Shown piece by piece: positions 1 to 9,300 of a stretch of 36,789 nucleotides of DNA (positions are counted from its first letter, which is position 1; each line of letters opens with the position of its first letter). The notes under the pieces were generated by a model. It was not told the DNA's origin. It searched no databases and was given only the letters and a program-made list of their open reading frames with translations. The position numbers were made by a program, and so were the translations under genes. The DNA is from a virus, in the IMG/VR virus record IMGVR_UViG_3300031645_000004, positions 1 through 36,789 of that record; one strand, written 5' to 3'.

Positions 1-1
1 T

Positions 2-64
2 GAGATGTTTACTAAGCTAGCTGGGTATCTGATTGAGTATCTAAGTAACCAAGGTTTATTGTAA
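2..64 (+). CDS. C-terminal end of an upstream gene (partial)
   Basis: An open frame enters from the left edge and stops at TAA 62-64. The 20 visible residues (ending GYLIEYLSNQGLL) look like a helical C-terminus. It is followed 47 bases later by the next gene in the same direction, which suggests co-transcription. Too little is visible to name a function. Confidence 0.5.
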   Translation, partial: EMFTKLAGYLIEYLSNQGLL

Positions 65-111
65 AACAGCAAGAGATTGCAGAGTAGTTCACCTATTTAA
101 GGAGACTGAAA

Positions 112-864
112 ATGTCAGTCGCTAACATACCTATCGTATCCATCCAGGACAATAACCTAACAACCACATCCCTCTCTATTGCTGAGGGCGTACAGGTTCA
201 GCACAAGAATATTGTAGGGCTAATTCGTAAATACTCCAATGATTTAGAGGAGTTTGGTCAACTCGCGTTTGAAACGCGAGTTGTCAGTTCTGGTGGGGCT
301 GGTCAGCAAACAGAAATTGCTATTCTAAATGAGCAGCAAGCTACCATCTTACTTACCTATATGCGTAACAGTGAAATTGTACGTAGCTTTAAGATAGCCC
401 TAGTCAAAGCTTTCTATGAAATGCGTGACCAACTAAAGCAGCCTGCAATAGACCTAATGAATCCTAGAGAATTACGTGGGCTATTGTTATCTTATTCTGA
501 TAAGGTAGAAGAGTTAGAGGATACTGTGAAAGAGCAATTACCTAAGGTAGCTGCGTTAGATCGTATATCTACTGCAGATGGCTACACCTGTATTACTAAC
601 GCTGCTAAGACATTGCAGATTCGTCCTAAAGACTTATTCAAGGCACTATCCTCTAATCGCTGGATCTATCGTCGTGCGGGTGGTAAGACTTGGATTGGGT
701 ACCAGGCCAAGATACAGCAAGGGTATTTGACACACAAAGTAGTCACAATACTATTACCTGATGGGTCTGAAAGATTGCAGGAACAAGTATTAGTAACAGC
801 TAAAGGAATGGCTAAGCTAGGAGAGTTATTCACGATTGCTTTGGCTAAAAAGGCCGCAAGGTAG
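112..864 (+). CDS. Rha/KilAC-type phage antirepressor-like protein
   Basis: A 250-aa protein of two parts. Residues ~15-110 resemble the phage regulatory Rha family (VQHKNIVGLIRKY, then the segment ending LTYMRNSEIVRSFKIALVK, then FYEMRDQL). Residues ~145-245 resemble the KilAC/ANT C-terminal DNA-binding domain (TADGYTCITNAAKTLQIRP, GYLTHKVVTILLPDG, LVTAKGMAKLGEL). Proteins of this build are usually phage regulators or antirepressors. The start is supported by AAGGAGA 10 bases upstream. It converges on the RNA polymerase operon, with back-to-back hairpins between the two. The family call is by motif recognition; the target is unknown. Confidence 0.8.
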   Translation: MSVANIPIVSIQDNNLTTTSLSIAEGVQVQHKNIVGLIRKYSNDLEEFGQLAFETRVVSSGGAGQQTEIAILNEQQATILLTYMRNSEIVRSFKIALVKAFYEMRDQLKQPAIDLMNPRELRGLLLSYSDKVEELEDTVKEQLPKVAALDRISTADGYTCITNAAKTLQIRPKDLFKALSSNRWIYRRAGGKTWIGYQAKIQQGYLTHKVVTILLPDGSERLQEQVLVTAKGMAKLGELFTIALAKKAAR

Positions 865-867
865 CAT

Positions 868-900
868 GAAAAAGCCCTCTCTATAGATTAGAGAGGGCTT
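868..900 (-). terminator. Hairpin terminator, best in the minus direction
   Basis: A perfect 12-bp stem AAGCCCTCTCTA / TAGAGAGGGCTT (872-883 and 889-900) has a 5-base loop. Read on the minus strand the stem is followed by a run of T (A run at 869-873). On the plus strand no T run follows. It lies between convergent genes and would back up termination of the leftward RNA polymerase operon; the hairpin could also end the rightward transcript. Confidence 0.7.
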
Positions 901-953
901 AGATTCAAACGGAAAAAGACTATTACAATACCTTCTTTTTTAGTATACCCACT

Positions 954-977
954 GAAAAAGTAGTGCTATAATAGCAC
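954..977 (-). terminator. Terminator right after the RNA polymerase gene
   Basis: The palindrome GTGCTATAATAGCAC (963-977) directly abuts the stop codon of the leftward gene. On the minus strand it is followed after three bases by TTTTT, as in an intrinsic terminator. Together with the hairpin at 868-900 it closes the minus-strand operon. Confidence 0.65.
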
Positions 978-3900
978 TTATCCAATTTCGACTACATCAG
1001 TCATTTTAAGCTTACCAGCATGATAATCATCCCAAGCTGCCTTGACATTGTTGTACTTATGCATCTTACCAGTACGAGGTTTATCTAAGTTTACTGTAGC
1101 CTTGTAGAGACCTAGTATAGGTTCCTGAGTAGGAGCATAAAGTAGATCACCCTTCTTTTTATCTGAGTACATCAACTCAGAAGGCATCATCTTTTTAGCA
1201 TCTTCAATGCCTTTGTCTGTAACTGGTAGGTGGACAGACATTGTATCATAGACAACAAAACCAGCCTCAGTAACCATTGTATAGGCAGGAGGTATAGTTA
1301 AGTCATACGCCTCAGTAATCTCGGGGAGCGGTGTAACAGTCTTAACTACTTCCCAGTCGATGCTATCATCTAGCACCATCTCTTTCCACTTAGCCCAGAA
1401 CTCTGAGGTTTCAAATAAGTCCAGATCTAATTTAAACACCTTAGTAGCTAAGAGCTTTGTGAGAGGCAGACCCTTCTTAACACTCTGCCATACTGATGTA
1501 TATAAGGTATTCCGGTCTCTATAGCTACTGAGCTCATCCCCAATAAACTTGAATTCTTTAGTCCGAGGATTCTTAACCTCTTTGTACCCAATAGCAGTCC
1601 TCAACTCTTTAACTCGTTTCTCTGAGAGAGTTGGAGTGTACTTCTGAGCATTGAGATTCTGTGGAATCACAGCCTTCGCTAGGATACCAGCTTTATACCC
1701 TACAAAAAGTTGTAGCCTACCTTGCATTTTACCAATAGACTCATAATTAAAGGTAACCATCCAAGCTTCTTTACCTGTAACTGTCAACTTACTAAACAAG
1801 CAGTTAGCTGTTAAGTCCAAACTATGTGCTAACGCCACTAGTTCAAATGCTAATGTCCTAGAGGTTGTCGTGTAACTTACCTGAGTCTGAGACTTCTTCT
1901 TAACAGCAGCTTTTACTAAAGTTACTGTACCATCTGTATCTATGAGACCCGCTAGTAGGCCCCATCGGAATTCTTCAGGAGAATGCATCCAGTAAGGAGG
2001 TAAGCACTTGTTTTCTGCGCCATGTCCTATGTTGTTTCTGAAGTAATCAGCAATAGGCCTGCAGTTAATACTAACTTTCTCAGAGTAGCAGTCATGACCA
2101 TCAAAGGTATGTAGAGATTTAACTACTGTAGCACCTTTAGCAAATCCTTCACTAATTGAGCGTATGCAAGACTCGAACTCATTTCTGACTTCTATTGAAA
2201 CATTAGCCAGCATAACATCACTAGGGCGGAGCGTAGCATTGATCCAACCATCACCTATAAAACTACCATTAAGATACCCGAACTCCTTATCCAGAGGAAC
2301 AAATACACTACCTACATCTGAAACTTCTATTTCTGTAATAGGCTCAGCCATCCTACTAACTGACTCACGCAAGCGGGGGACTACCATACCGACAGAAGGC
2401 TCTGCTTTTATATACTTAAGATCCACATCTATGGTTACTAGAGAATGATCTTTTGAGCACTGTATAGAGCCATTAGTATGGGTTTTTACCTCTACCATAG
2501 TTAGATCTTTATGGATGTGAAAGCTTTCTACGGGGAGCCACGCCTTAACGCCATCCCTAACAGTAAGTACTTCAAGATCATCAGGTACTTCGAAGACCTC
2601 TTTATTGCCTGTCACTACTCCAGTACCTTCTATCCTTGGAAAGTCTCGTAAATTCATCAGACCATAATTGTACCGTACCCTTACTTCATTAAACGCCATA
2701 TCAAGTTCCTTAGTATTAGAGGTATTAGACTCTATATAAGAGGAACTATTGATTCGATTTTTAAGTACTAAATTCTGATTTATAGACGATGCTTTAACTC
2801 TGTAAGCTATTGAATTTACTATGCAGTCACCATCAAAGTCACTATTAAGAGCATTCTCCCACAATGTATTAATAAAAATAGTCTTGCCTGGGCGAAGAAC
2901 GGGTTTAGCTGCATTAATACTATATTTCCATAAAGTAGGAGCTCTATTGACTAATACAGGGCGATGCTTTAGTTCCTCTAAGAGTATCTGACGAGCCATG
3001 TCTGATCTATCATCAATAGCATCTTTAGCTTCGAGTGCCCCATAGCCCATCTGAACCATCTTACGAACTAGGAAGGGTTTGTACATCCCCCAAGCCATAT
3101 CCTCAGGTAATCCAATTTCATCCATAGCTAAGGTATTGTCTGGAGCGATAGTGCCTCGCCCAGTAAAGTTCTGCTTAGAATACATAACCTTGCGCTGGAA
3201 GAATCCAGTCTTAGGATTGTCACCAGCGATGTAGCGAATAGCACCCTTGACACCTTTGTTACGCATCTGAGCTGAGGCTGGATCAGAAACACCCGTAACC
3301 TCTTTTACACGCTGCGACATAGACTGACGATTCTCTTTAATATCCTCGTCACTCATACCAAGCTTCTTGAGATCTTTAATGCTGTTGTTCTGCAAAATTA
3401 GATCTCTGTAAAGCATGTTAGCATCACTAGGCATTAAGTCCCCACTCTTACCAACCGTGATAGGTCGCATAGTAGGAGGCATAATAGGTACCTTAGACAT
3501 AATGTAAGCATCACCAGCTTTGTTACCTGTAGCTATCAAGGCTTTGAGATACTTAATTTTCTTAACCATCTTGTCGAGGTCACCACCTTTTAGCTTAGGA
3601 TCACGGACAGACTCCTCAGCAATACCTAGTTCTTTTTCTAGGTTGATAGCATTCAATTTCTTCTTAAGAGACTTACCACCTTCAGTTACAAAGGCTTCCT
3701 GCAAGTTCTTAGATGTTCCATAGCCTAATAGGTTCTGGACAGGGCCTTCAAAAACAGGGTTAATAACAGGCTCTTCTAAATCAACATGAGTCCATCTCTC
3801 ACCTTTCATACCACCAGTTAGAACGTCGTCAAAGAGACCACCTTTTTCAGTATTTAGCTTTGCATCAATTTGTAAGGCGTTCTTAACCTCACCAGAAGAC

Positions 3901-6900
3901 ATAGCCATTACATCTTTATCAGTAAGAGGTCCAGCAGTAAAACCACCGTTCTTCTTATCAACCTTGATACCTGCCTGCTTCAGCATGTCCACAAACTTAG
4001 AGAAAGTCTTCTTCTCGGTAGGCATGTGTGAGATTCCTCCATACTGAAAGCTTCTCCAAAACTCATCATTCTTTGAGCTACGAAGTATGGAACTCTCTTG
4101 CATAATGTTACGAGCGTTGTGAGAGATTAAAGCATTAACCTCCATAACCCCTATGCCCTTAGGACCATTCTCACCAGAGCCTACTGGTGCTTCGTCTTGA
4201 TCATAGGCACCTTCGACACCTCGAGTAGAGTAATTAGCCTCAGTAGTTTTAAAGAGCTTATGAATATGTTGAACACCTACAAAAACATTAGGGATCTTCT
4301 TACCCGTTACAGGATCAAAGACAGTTTCTTTGTCTTTAACATTGTGTTTCTTCATCTCATCCTTAACGAACTGCACGTTGTCTTTAGATGAGAAGTTCTC
4401 AATACGGTAAGGCTTGCCTGTCTTCTGAGCAATCTTACCTAGAGTACTCTCTAGGATCTGGGCAGGGTTAATACGACCTGGGACACCTGCAGGAGTAAAG
4501 ATAATGTCAATAGGATCTCCGTTAGCATCCGTAGGCATCTGATCATCCGGTACCAATTTAGTAGCTACACCTTTATTACCATAACTACCAGAGAGCTTAT
4601 CCCCTAGGGCCAGAGGCTTCTCCAAGCGAAGCATGACTGTAATAGTCTTGCCGGCCTTATGCACCTCAAGGACTTCCCCTTCATAATCATGATCATAGAT
4701 CTCACTGATATCACGGTACGATGTCATTAAACTCTTGTGCAGTTGACCGAGGACAGCATTAGCACGGCTATCAGAATTATCTTCAAGAACTAGAATAATA
4801 GGATCTTTGCTGTGAAGAATCTCACCCTTCTTAACAACCCCATCAGAATCGAGCTTAGCTAGTTGCTCTTTAGTGAAGTTAGTTGGGTAATTAGCAGCAT
4901 ACTTGCCTTTATCTAAAATCTTACTCTTATCTAGTGTGACACTAATTCTATCAGCATGAACACTTGTCATCTTTTTAGCAGCACCCTCAGAAACGACAAT
5001 ACCGTCCTCATGGTTCAGACCTTGATAAGGCATGTAAGCGACTTTTAGGTTTCTACCTAAGGCTAACTTACCATCCTTACTGAAGTTGTTATCTCCAAGG
5101 ATCTCACCCTCTTTAACAGTATCCCCGACTTTAACTAAAATATCATTATGTAGAAGGGTCTTACTAGAAATAGGAAGATTGTTTTGGTATTCAACCTTAT
5201 GAGTTTCTTTACCACTCTTGATGTAAATAAAGTCATCATCAATCTTAGTAACAGTACCAGCAGCAGGGGCAATAGGCTTCAGGAAGTCATTGATACGATC
5301 TTGAATGTTCTTGCCTTCTTCAGCAAAAGAACTATTAGCAGTATCAACAAGTCGTGCATCCCGCTCTTTTAGAGGTAGAGCTTGCTGCAAATGCTTGTTA
5401 CCCATTACAACACGGTTAGCTTGATTTGAGTTGACTAAGGGTAGGGCGGATACTGAAGCAGACATAATATGGTGAGCTGAGATAATCTGATAGTCCAGCT
5501 CAGAACGCTTAACCTTAACAAGACGACCACGCTTAGTAGCTGGGACAATCTCGTTAGGTTTCTTACCGCCCCCACTAGTAGTAGCATCATCAGGAAAACC
5601 TACAGCCTTATCTGCAAGGTCAATAATCCTTAAGGTTTCCCTCTTACCAGTCTTGATATTGATTACTTCCTTATAAAGCTCATTATCATCCCCACGTAAA
5701 GCCCCCATTGCAAACTGGTTATCTATCCCAATCTTAGAGCTTTCAGGAGTTGCCACAGGATCAATAGTACCTAAGTAACTATAATTGACTGCACGAGTCT
5801 CATTTGGTACCGCCGATTCCGAAGATATTGCACCCTCACCAAGACGAGTAACCGTTGCTGCGCTCTCAAGGATACGCATAGGATTAATATTATCTGCTAG
5901 ACGACTAATAGAGCTACTCACTAAGAAGTTCTTTACAGGCTTACTAAATAGTGTAGGGGAGAAAATATCTTTAAGTTTCTCAGTATCACTACCCATAGAT
6001 AGATTTAAAGCATCCAACTTACTCTTGATACGACGAGGAATATCTGCAGCTTTGTCAACAACTTCCTTTATAATATCCTCAGCACTGTAGACTTTCTGAA
6101 ACTCTAGATTGTCACGCTCATCAATGTCTCCTTCATCTTTATACACACTAAGGATTCGTTTAGCGGCACTAAGGATAACTTCACCACCAACCTTACTAAA
6201 AGCTTTGCCTAGAGTTAGCTTGGTTGTGTCCTCACTAAGCTCCGTACCATCAAAGTACTCTTTGATCTTATTGATCTTCTCCTGAGTGGAAGCATTGTCT
6301 CCAAGCTGAGTATTGTACTTAACCAACTTATCAAACAAGGTATTAATAGTACGATCAATCTGATTTTGGGAGATAGCAGTATTAATAGCATAGAGGTCTT
6401 TACCAAGAACAGTTTTCAGGGACTCAGGATTGGTTCCTAGAACTTTTAATACACCATACATAGGAACGGTAGCATGTAAGATACTTATCTTAAACATACC
6501 GCTGTCTGGGTCCATAATGAGCTTGAAGTTAGCTCCCTTCTCTAAGTTAAAGGAACTCTCAATCTCATCATTGCCTCGTTTACGCGTATAAACACCTGAC
6601 TTAGTACGAAGCTGATTAACAATATTGTACTCATTACCATCAATCATAAATGTCATTCTATTAGTAAAATAGGGGACATTCATAATACGATGCTTCTTTA
6701 ATGTAGTAAGCAACTTACCTGTTGCTTTTTCAGTTACAGTAATATCACCATAAACAGCATCAGAAGCATTACCCTTAGCAAGTATCAACATCTTCTGCTG
6801 GTTCTGACTCAAGGACACATGTTTGATTGTAATATTGCTAATGTTAGCAACATATCTGTTGCTAACAATAGGGAACTTATCTCCTACAGCCTTAATGACA

Positions 6901-6965
6901 TTGCGAGAAATTGCATCGCGAATGGTTTGTGGGTCTGTAAGTATTGCTCTAATATTAGTAGTCAT
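978..6965 (-). CDS. Fused beta-beta'N multisubunit RNA polymerase with intein
   Basis: A 1995-aa precursor of a DNA-directed RNA polymerase of the cellular multisubunit type. Residues ~1-1090 are beta-like: GLNHEDGIVVSEGA near 650 and GDKLSGSYGNKGV near 785, followed by a stretch like the RpoB hybrid-binding domain. Near 1090, GLFDDVLTGGMKGERW marks the start of beta'; HRPVLVNRAPTLW follows at ~1332 and the catalytic NSDFDGD at 1374-1380. All three metal-binding Asp are present. A 527-aa intein follows immediately, and the C-extein TMSVHLPV resumes the RpoC sequence at 1908. The protein ends at 1995, near E. coli RpoC residue ~530 by analogy, so bridge helix and trigger loop are absent and must be a separate subunit. 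The spliced product would be 1468 aa. The start ATG overlaps the preceding gene by 11 bases, indicating translational coupling. Split phage RNA polymerases are known in giant phages; this beta-beta'N arrangement is read directly here. Confidence 0.92.
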   Translation of the reverse strand: MTTNIRAILTDPQTIRDAISRNVIKAVGDKFPIVSNRYVANISNITIKHVSLSQNQQKMLILAKGNASDAVYGDITVTEKATGKLLTTLKKHRIMNVPYFTNRMTFMIDGNEYNIVNQLRTKSGVYTRKRGNDEIESSFNLEKGANFKLIMDPDSGMFKISILHATVPMYGVLKVLGTNPESLKTVLGKDLYAINTAISQNQIDRTINTLFDKLVKYNTQLGDNASTQEKINKIKEYFDGTELSEDTTKLTLGKAFSKVGGEVILSAAKRILSVYKDEGDIDERDNLEFQKVYSAEDIIKEVVDKAADIPRRIKSKLDALNLSMGSDTEKLKDIFSPTLFSKPVKNFLVSSSISRLADNINPMRILESAATVTRLGEGAISSESAVPNETRAVNYSYLGTIDPVATPESSKIGIDNQFAMGALRGDDNELYKEVINIKTGKRETLRIIDLADKAVGFPDDATTSGGGKKPNEIVPATKRGRLVKVKRSELDYQIISAHHIMSASVSALPLVNSNQANRVVMGNKHLQQALPLKERDARLVDTANSSFAEEGKNIQDRINDFLKPIAPAAGTVTKIDDDFIYIKSGKETHKVEYQNNLPISSKTLLHNDILVKVGDTVKEGEILGDNNFSKDGKLALGRNLKVAYMPYQGLNHEDGIVVSEGAAKKMTSVHADRISVTLDKSKILDKGKYAANYPTNFTKEQLAKLDSDGVVKKGEILHSKDPIILVLEDNSDSRANAVLGQLHKSLMTSYRDISEIYDHDYEGEVLEVHKAGKTITVMLRLEKPLALGDKLSGSYGNKGVATKLVPDDQMPTDANGDPIDIIFTPAGVPGRINPAQILESTLGKIAQKTGKPYRIENFSSKDNVQFVKDEMKKHNVKDKETVFDPVTGKKIPNVFVGVQHIHKLFKTTEANYSTRGVEGAYDQDEAPVGSGENGPKGIGVMEVNALISHNARNIMQESSILRSSKNDEFWRSFQYGGISHMPTEKKTFSKFVDMLKQAGIKVDKKNGGFTAGPLTDKDVMAMSSGEVKNALQIDAKLNTEKGGLFDDVLTGGMKGERWTHVDLEEPVINPVFEGPVQNLLGYGTSKNLQEAFVTEGGKSLKKKLNAINLEKELGIAEESVRDPKLKGGDLDKMVKKIKYLKALIATGNKAGDAYIMSKVPIMPPTMRPITVGKSGDLMPSDANMLYRDLILQNNSIKDLKKLGMSDEDIKENRQSMSQRVKEVTGVSDPASAQMRNKGVKGAIRYIAGDNPKTGFFQRKVMYSKQNFTGRGTIAPDNTLAMDEIGLPEDMAWGMYKPFLVRKMVQMGYGALEAKDAIDDRSDMARQILLEELKHRPVLVNRAPTLWKYSINAAKPVLRPGKTIFINTLWENALNSDFDGDCIVNSIAYRVKASSINQNLVLKNRINSSSYIESNTSNTKELDMAFNEVRVRYNYGLMNLRDFPRIEGTGVVTGNKEVFEVPDDLEVLTVRDGVKAWLPVESFHIHKDLTMVEVKTHTNGSIQCSKDHSLVTIDVDLKYIKAEPSVGMVVPRLRESVSRMAEPITEIEVSDVGSVFVPLDKEFGYLNGSFIGDGWINATLRPSDVMLANVSIEVRNEFESCIRSISEGFAKGATVVKSLHTFDGHDCYSEKVSINCRPIADYFRNNIGHGAENKCLPPYWMHSPEEFRWGLLAGLIDTDGTVTLVKAAVKKKSQTQVSYTTTSRTLAFELVALAHSLDLTANCLFSKLTVTGKEAWMVTFNYESIGKMQGRLQLFVGYKAGILAKAVIPQNLNAQKYTPTLSEKRVKELRTAIGYKEVKNPRTKEFKFIGDELSSYRDRNTLYTSVWQSVKKGLPLTKLLATKVFKLDLDLFETSEFWAKWKEMVLDDSIDWEVVKTVTPLPEITEAYDLTIPPAYTMVTEAGFVVYDTMSVHLPVTDKGIEDAKKMMPSELMYSDKKKGDLLYAPTQEPILGLYKATVNLDKPRTGKMHKYNNVKAAWDDYHAGKLKMTDVVEIG
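1245..2825 (-). other. Intein with LAGLIDADG endonuclease in the NADFDGD motif
   Basis: Residues 1381-1907 (527 aa) interrupt the RpoC motif exactly after NSDFDGD. The first residue is Cys (CIVNSIAYRV). Block B-like sequence is NGSIQCSKDHSLVT. Two dodecapeptide-type motifs occur, LNGSFIGDGW (~1563) and LLAGLIDTDGTV (~1667), as in DOD homing endonucleases. Block F-like sequence is EAYDLTIPPAYTMVTEAGF. The C-terminus is VVYD followed by Thr, not the usual HN plus Cys/Ser/Thr, so Asp and Tyr replace the canonical Asn and His. Precise excision restores DFDGD-TMSVHLP, matching DFDGDQMAVHVP of cellular enzymes. Boundaries are inferred from that join. Splicing activity is not proven. Confidence 0.9.
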
Positions 6966-7434
6966 GATTAGGCATCCCTTGCGGAGTATTATCTTTTAAG
7001 AACTGCTTAGACAATTCCTCCATTGTATCCTCAGCTTCATTAGGTTTAGGTTCATCAGTACGAGCCACTGGTGGTGGTGGTGGTGGTGGTGGTGGTGGTG
7101 GTGTATTAGAGGAACTTATACTGGAGCTATTAACTAACTCTAGGTATTTGACTAGGAGGTTATAATTACCCTCCTTATCAAAGTTCTCAGTCTCCCGAAT
7201 AACCAGGACATCTCCAACTTTAACAGGTGCATCCTTACAATCCATACTGCGTGTCATAATGTCTTCCACATAAAGACGATCTGCATCATCAGACATGTTG
7301 GCAATAAAATACTTAACAATCATTTTATCAACAGACTTAGCAGCACTCTTACGAGCAGACTTGCTGGAACCAAATACTGGTGCCTCCGAGCTGCCCATGC
7401 CTTCCATTTTTTCTTCAGCTTCTGTGTATGCCAT
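6955..7434 (-). CDS. Unknown 159-aa protein with an 11-proline tract
   Basis: No family recognised. The N-terminal third is polar and helical with a Ser/Ala/Lys-rich stretch (SSKSARKSAAKSVDKM). Residues ~35-105 form a mixed globular region (IANMSDDADRLYVEDIMT, VKVGDVLVIRETENFDKEG). An 11-residue proline run then links to an acidic tail. It sits between portal (3-base gap) and RNA polymerase (11-base overlap), so the three are surely one operon. A virion or morphogenesis role is possible from position only. AGGA lies a few bases upstream of the ATG. Confidence 0.75.
   Translation of the reverse strand: MAYTEAEEKMEGMGSSEAPVFGSSKSARKSAAKSVDKMIVKYFIANMSDDADRLYVEDIMTRSMDCKDAPVKVGDVLVIRETENFDKEGNYNLLVKYLELVNSSSISSSNTPPPPPPPPPPPVARTDEPKPNEAEDTMEELSKQFLKDNTPQGMPNHDY
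7069..7101 (-). repeat. Trinucleotide microsatellite (CCA)11 in coding sequence
   Basis: Eleven perfect tandem TGG units on the plus strand read as eleven CCA proline codons in the 159-aa protein. Using one synonymous codon throughout points to repeat expansion by slippage rather than selection on protein alone. Unit changes keep the frame. Confidence 0.95.
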
Positions 7435-7437
7435 TAT

Positions 7438-9210
7438 CTATCCTATAGCTGAGGGTTGTTGAGGTTGCTGAGGCATGCCTACTTGAGCGGCTCCACCAGG
7501 CTGTTGTTGTAATCGAGCCTCTTTACCCTCACCCTTGTTATTTGCAGATTCCAACAAAGTACGAACCATGCTGTACATAACGTAATCTTCACCTTTTAAC
7601 TGAGCTAGCTGACTACGACGGTCTTCATAAGGGATAGCAATCATCTGAGATACGAGTTGTTGTGCTGCAGCCATAAGCTTCTGCTGATTATATTGCGGGA
7701 TGGTACCATTCTGCTGAGCTTGTTGATCTTGAGCAGCTTGATTAGCTAAATCATCTTCGATCTCTTTCTGCTCCTGGGCAACACGCTTCTGAACTTTTAG
7801 ATCGGCTGTAGCATCTGTAACAATCTTATCATCTTCCTCATCTTTATTGAGATTCAGAGCCTCAAGAACAGTAGTCTTAGAAACACCGTTACCCATAGCC
7901 TGCATAAGAAGTTGTTTCTGACTAAGATCATCAGCAAGAGTAAAGGGTGAGAATTTAATGTGGCAGAAGTTCTTGTCGTACTTAGCGTTGATAGTATCAA
8001 TAACCCAGTTAACATACTTAGTAATCTGAGCTACGTAAGGACGAAGTTGATTCTCTAGAATCCGTAGAGCTACTGGAGAGTTATTAAGGTTACTGGTACC
8101 ATATACAAACTCTATAGGGATATCTAAAGCACGGAGCATATCTTCTTCAGCAGCTTTGATCTCTGCTGTAGGAAGAAGACCACGACCTTGACTACCAATA
8201 TTAGTTACTCCAGTAGGATACGGAGCAAGCATTACATAGTTAGGATCATGACGCCACTGAGTCAAAGCCTTTTGAACCTGAGCTTTCCAATCACCCATAG
8301 CAGTCATAAGTGATGGATCATTACTAGTGCCTTGAGGAAAAAGAATACGCTGTGGTGTAATATGCTCTAGGCCAATACTCTCTACAGACTTACGTAAAAT
8401 AGCTGTGTAAAGATATAGTTTCAGACAAGGTAGCAGCGGTGAAAGACCCCAACCTGTAGAAAAGCCGGCAATTGAATTAGTCTTGGTATGATAAAAGTTA
8501 TTGGTGTGCTCAATAGCTTTATTCTTCTTGAAAGACTCAAAGAATACTTTAGGTACATACCCAACAACATTCTTATCACCAGAAGCAATTCCTTTTCGAA
8601 GGGCCGGAGGCATACGATAATAGTAACGGCAGGTTCCTGTAATAGGATTGCTGTTAAGCTCGATATTCTTTGGGTCCCAAGTAACTAGCTTAATATCTTT
8701 AAAGCTCTGTATATCTCGATCCTCAATATTAGCAATAGCTGTTCTCTGACAATTAGCACAGGAAAGTAGGAAGTCGCCCTTCTTTAACTTATAGTTAGCT
8801 TGCTCTATATTAATCTCGGTACCACAAATCTTACATTTTAACATACGAACAAAAGGGAAGTATATACTACGAAACGTATTCCCGTATATGTAGTGATCTA
8901 CACCCATGTTCAATAAGTGGGAAAACATGTCCAAGTCTTCCTCTAAGAGCTTCTTAGTAGCCTCCTTAATATCCTTGGAGTCTGACTCATAGATGAAGTC
9001 TGTGATTGGGTAGTTAATTAGCTTGTTGATGCCATTAACTAGGGCTGGTGAGTTAGCGTAAACCATCTCACACCACTTAAACATTTCACTATGATTACGG
9101 GGTAATTGTTCTGAAAGATAATCAAAGAATTGATTATTATACATTCTAGTAAATCTAGTATCTGTGCTGGCTCCAAGAATTCCTGTTGGAGTCTGTATGG
9201 TCTCTGGCAT
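7438..9210 (-). CDS. Portal protein
   Basis: A 590-aa protein with portal features: an N-terminal region with alternating helices, the core VTWDPKNIELNSNP, a long middle part with DIPIEFVYGTSNLNNSPVALRILENQLRP typical of portal stems of large phages (residues ~365-395), and a Gln/Ala-rich C-terminal tail. Residues 126-154 carry a zinc-ribbon-like insertion, C126-x2-C129 and C151-x2-C154, in the wing region. It forms the dodecameric channel at the capsid vertex through which terminase loads DNA. AGGTGG lies close before the ATG. It is first in the leftward operon, yet the terminase large subunit is about 22 kb away, also on the minus strand. The portal call rests on sequence feel and context. 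Confidence 0.8.
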   Translation of the reverse strand: MPETIQTPTGILGASTDTRFTRMYNNQFFDYLSEQLPRNHSEMFKWCEMVYANSPALVNGINKLINYPITDFIYESDSKDIKEATKKLLEEDLDMFSHLLNMGVDHYIYGNTFRSIYFPFVRMLKCKICGTEINIEQANYKLKKGDFLLSCANCQRTAIANIEDRDIQSFKDIKLVTWDPKNIELNSNPITGTCRYYYRMPPALRKGIASGDKNVVGYVPKVFFESFKKNKAIEHTNNFYHTKTNSIAGFSTGWGLSPLLPCLKLYLYTAILRKSVESIGLEHITPQRILFPQGTSNDPSLMTAMGDWKAQVQKALTQWRHDPNYVMLAPYPTGVTNIGSQGRGLLPTAEIKAAEEDMLRALDIPIEFVYGTSNLNNSPVALRILENQLRPYVAQITKYVNWVIDTINAKYDKNFCHIKFSPFTLADDLSQKQLLMQAMGNGVSKTTVLEALNLNKDEEDDKIVTDATADLKVQKRVAQEQKEIEDDLANQAAQDQQAQQNGTIPQYNQQKLMAAAQQLVSQMIAIPYEDRRSQLAQLKGEDYVMYSMVRTLLESANNKGEGKEARLQQQPGGAAQVGMPQQPQQPSAIG

Positions 9211-9226
9211 ATACCCACCTAATTAA

Positions 9227-9255
9227 TAAGTTAACAACTAATATATAGTGGTCAA
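9227..9255 (-). promoter_or_regulatory. Possible promoter for the portal-RNA polymerase operon
   Basis: On the minus strand, TTGACC (complement of 9250-9255) is followed after 16 bases by TAACTT. The -35 is good, the -10 is weak. It is the only promoter-like site seen in the divergent gap upstream of the portal start. Confidence 0.3.
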
Positions 9256-9300
9256 TACCTCTACAAAAATGAAGTAACTCTCTCTAAGATTCCTCATCTA

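Noticed and set aside
978-1244. Second RNA polymerase gene fragment
   Set aside because: The short segment after the intein is in frame with it and completes the RpoC motif, so it is the C-extein of one gene.
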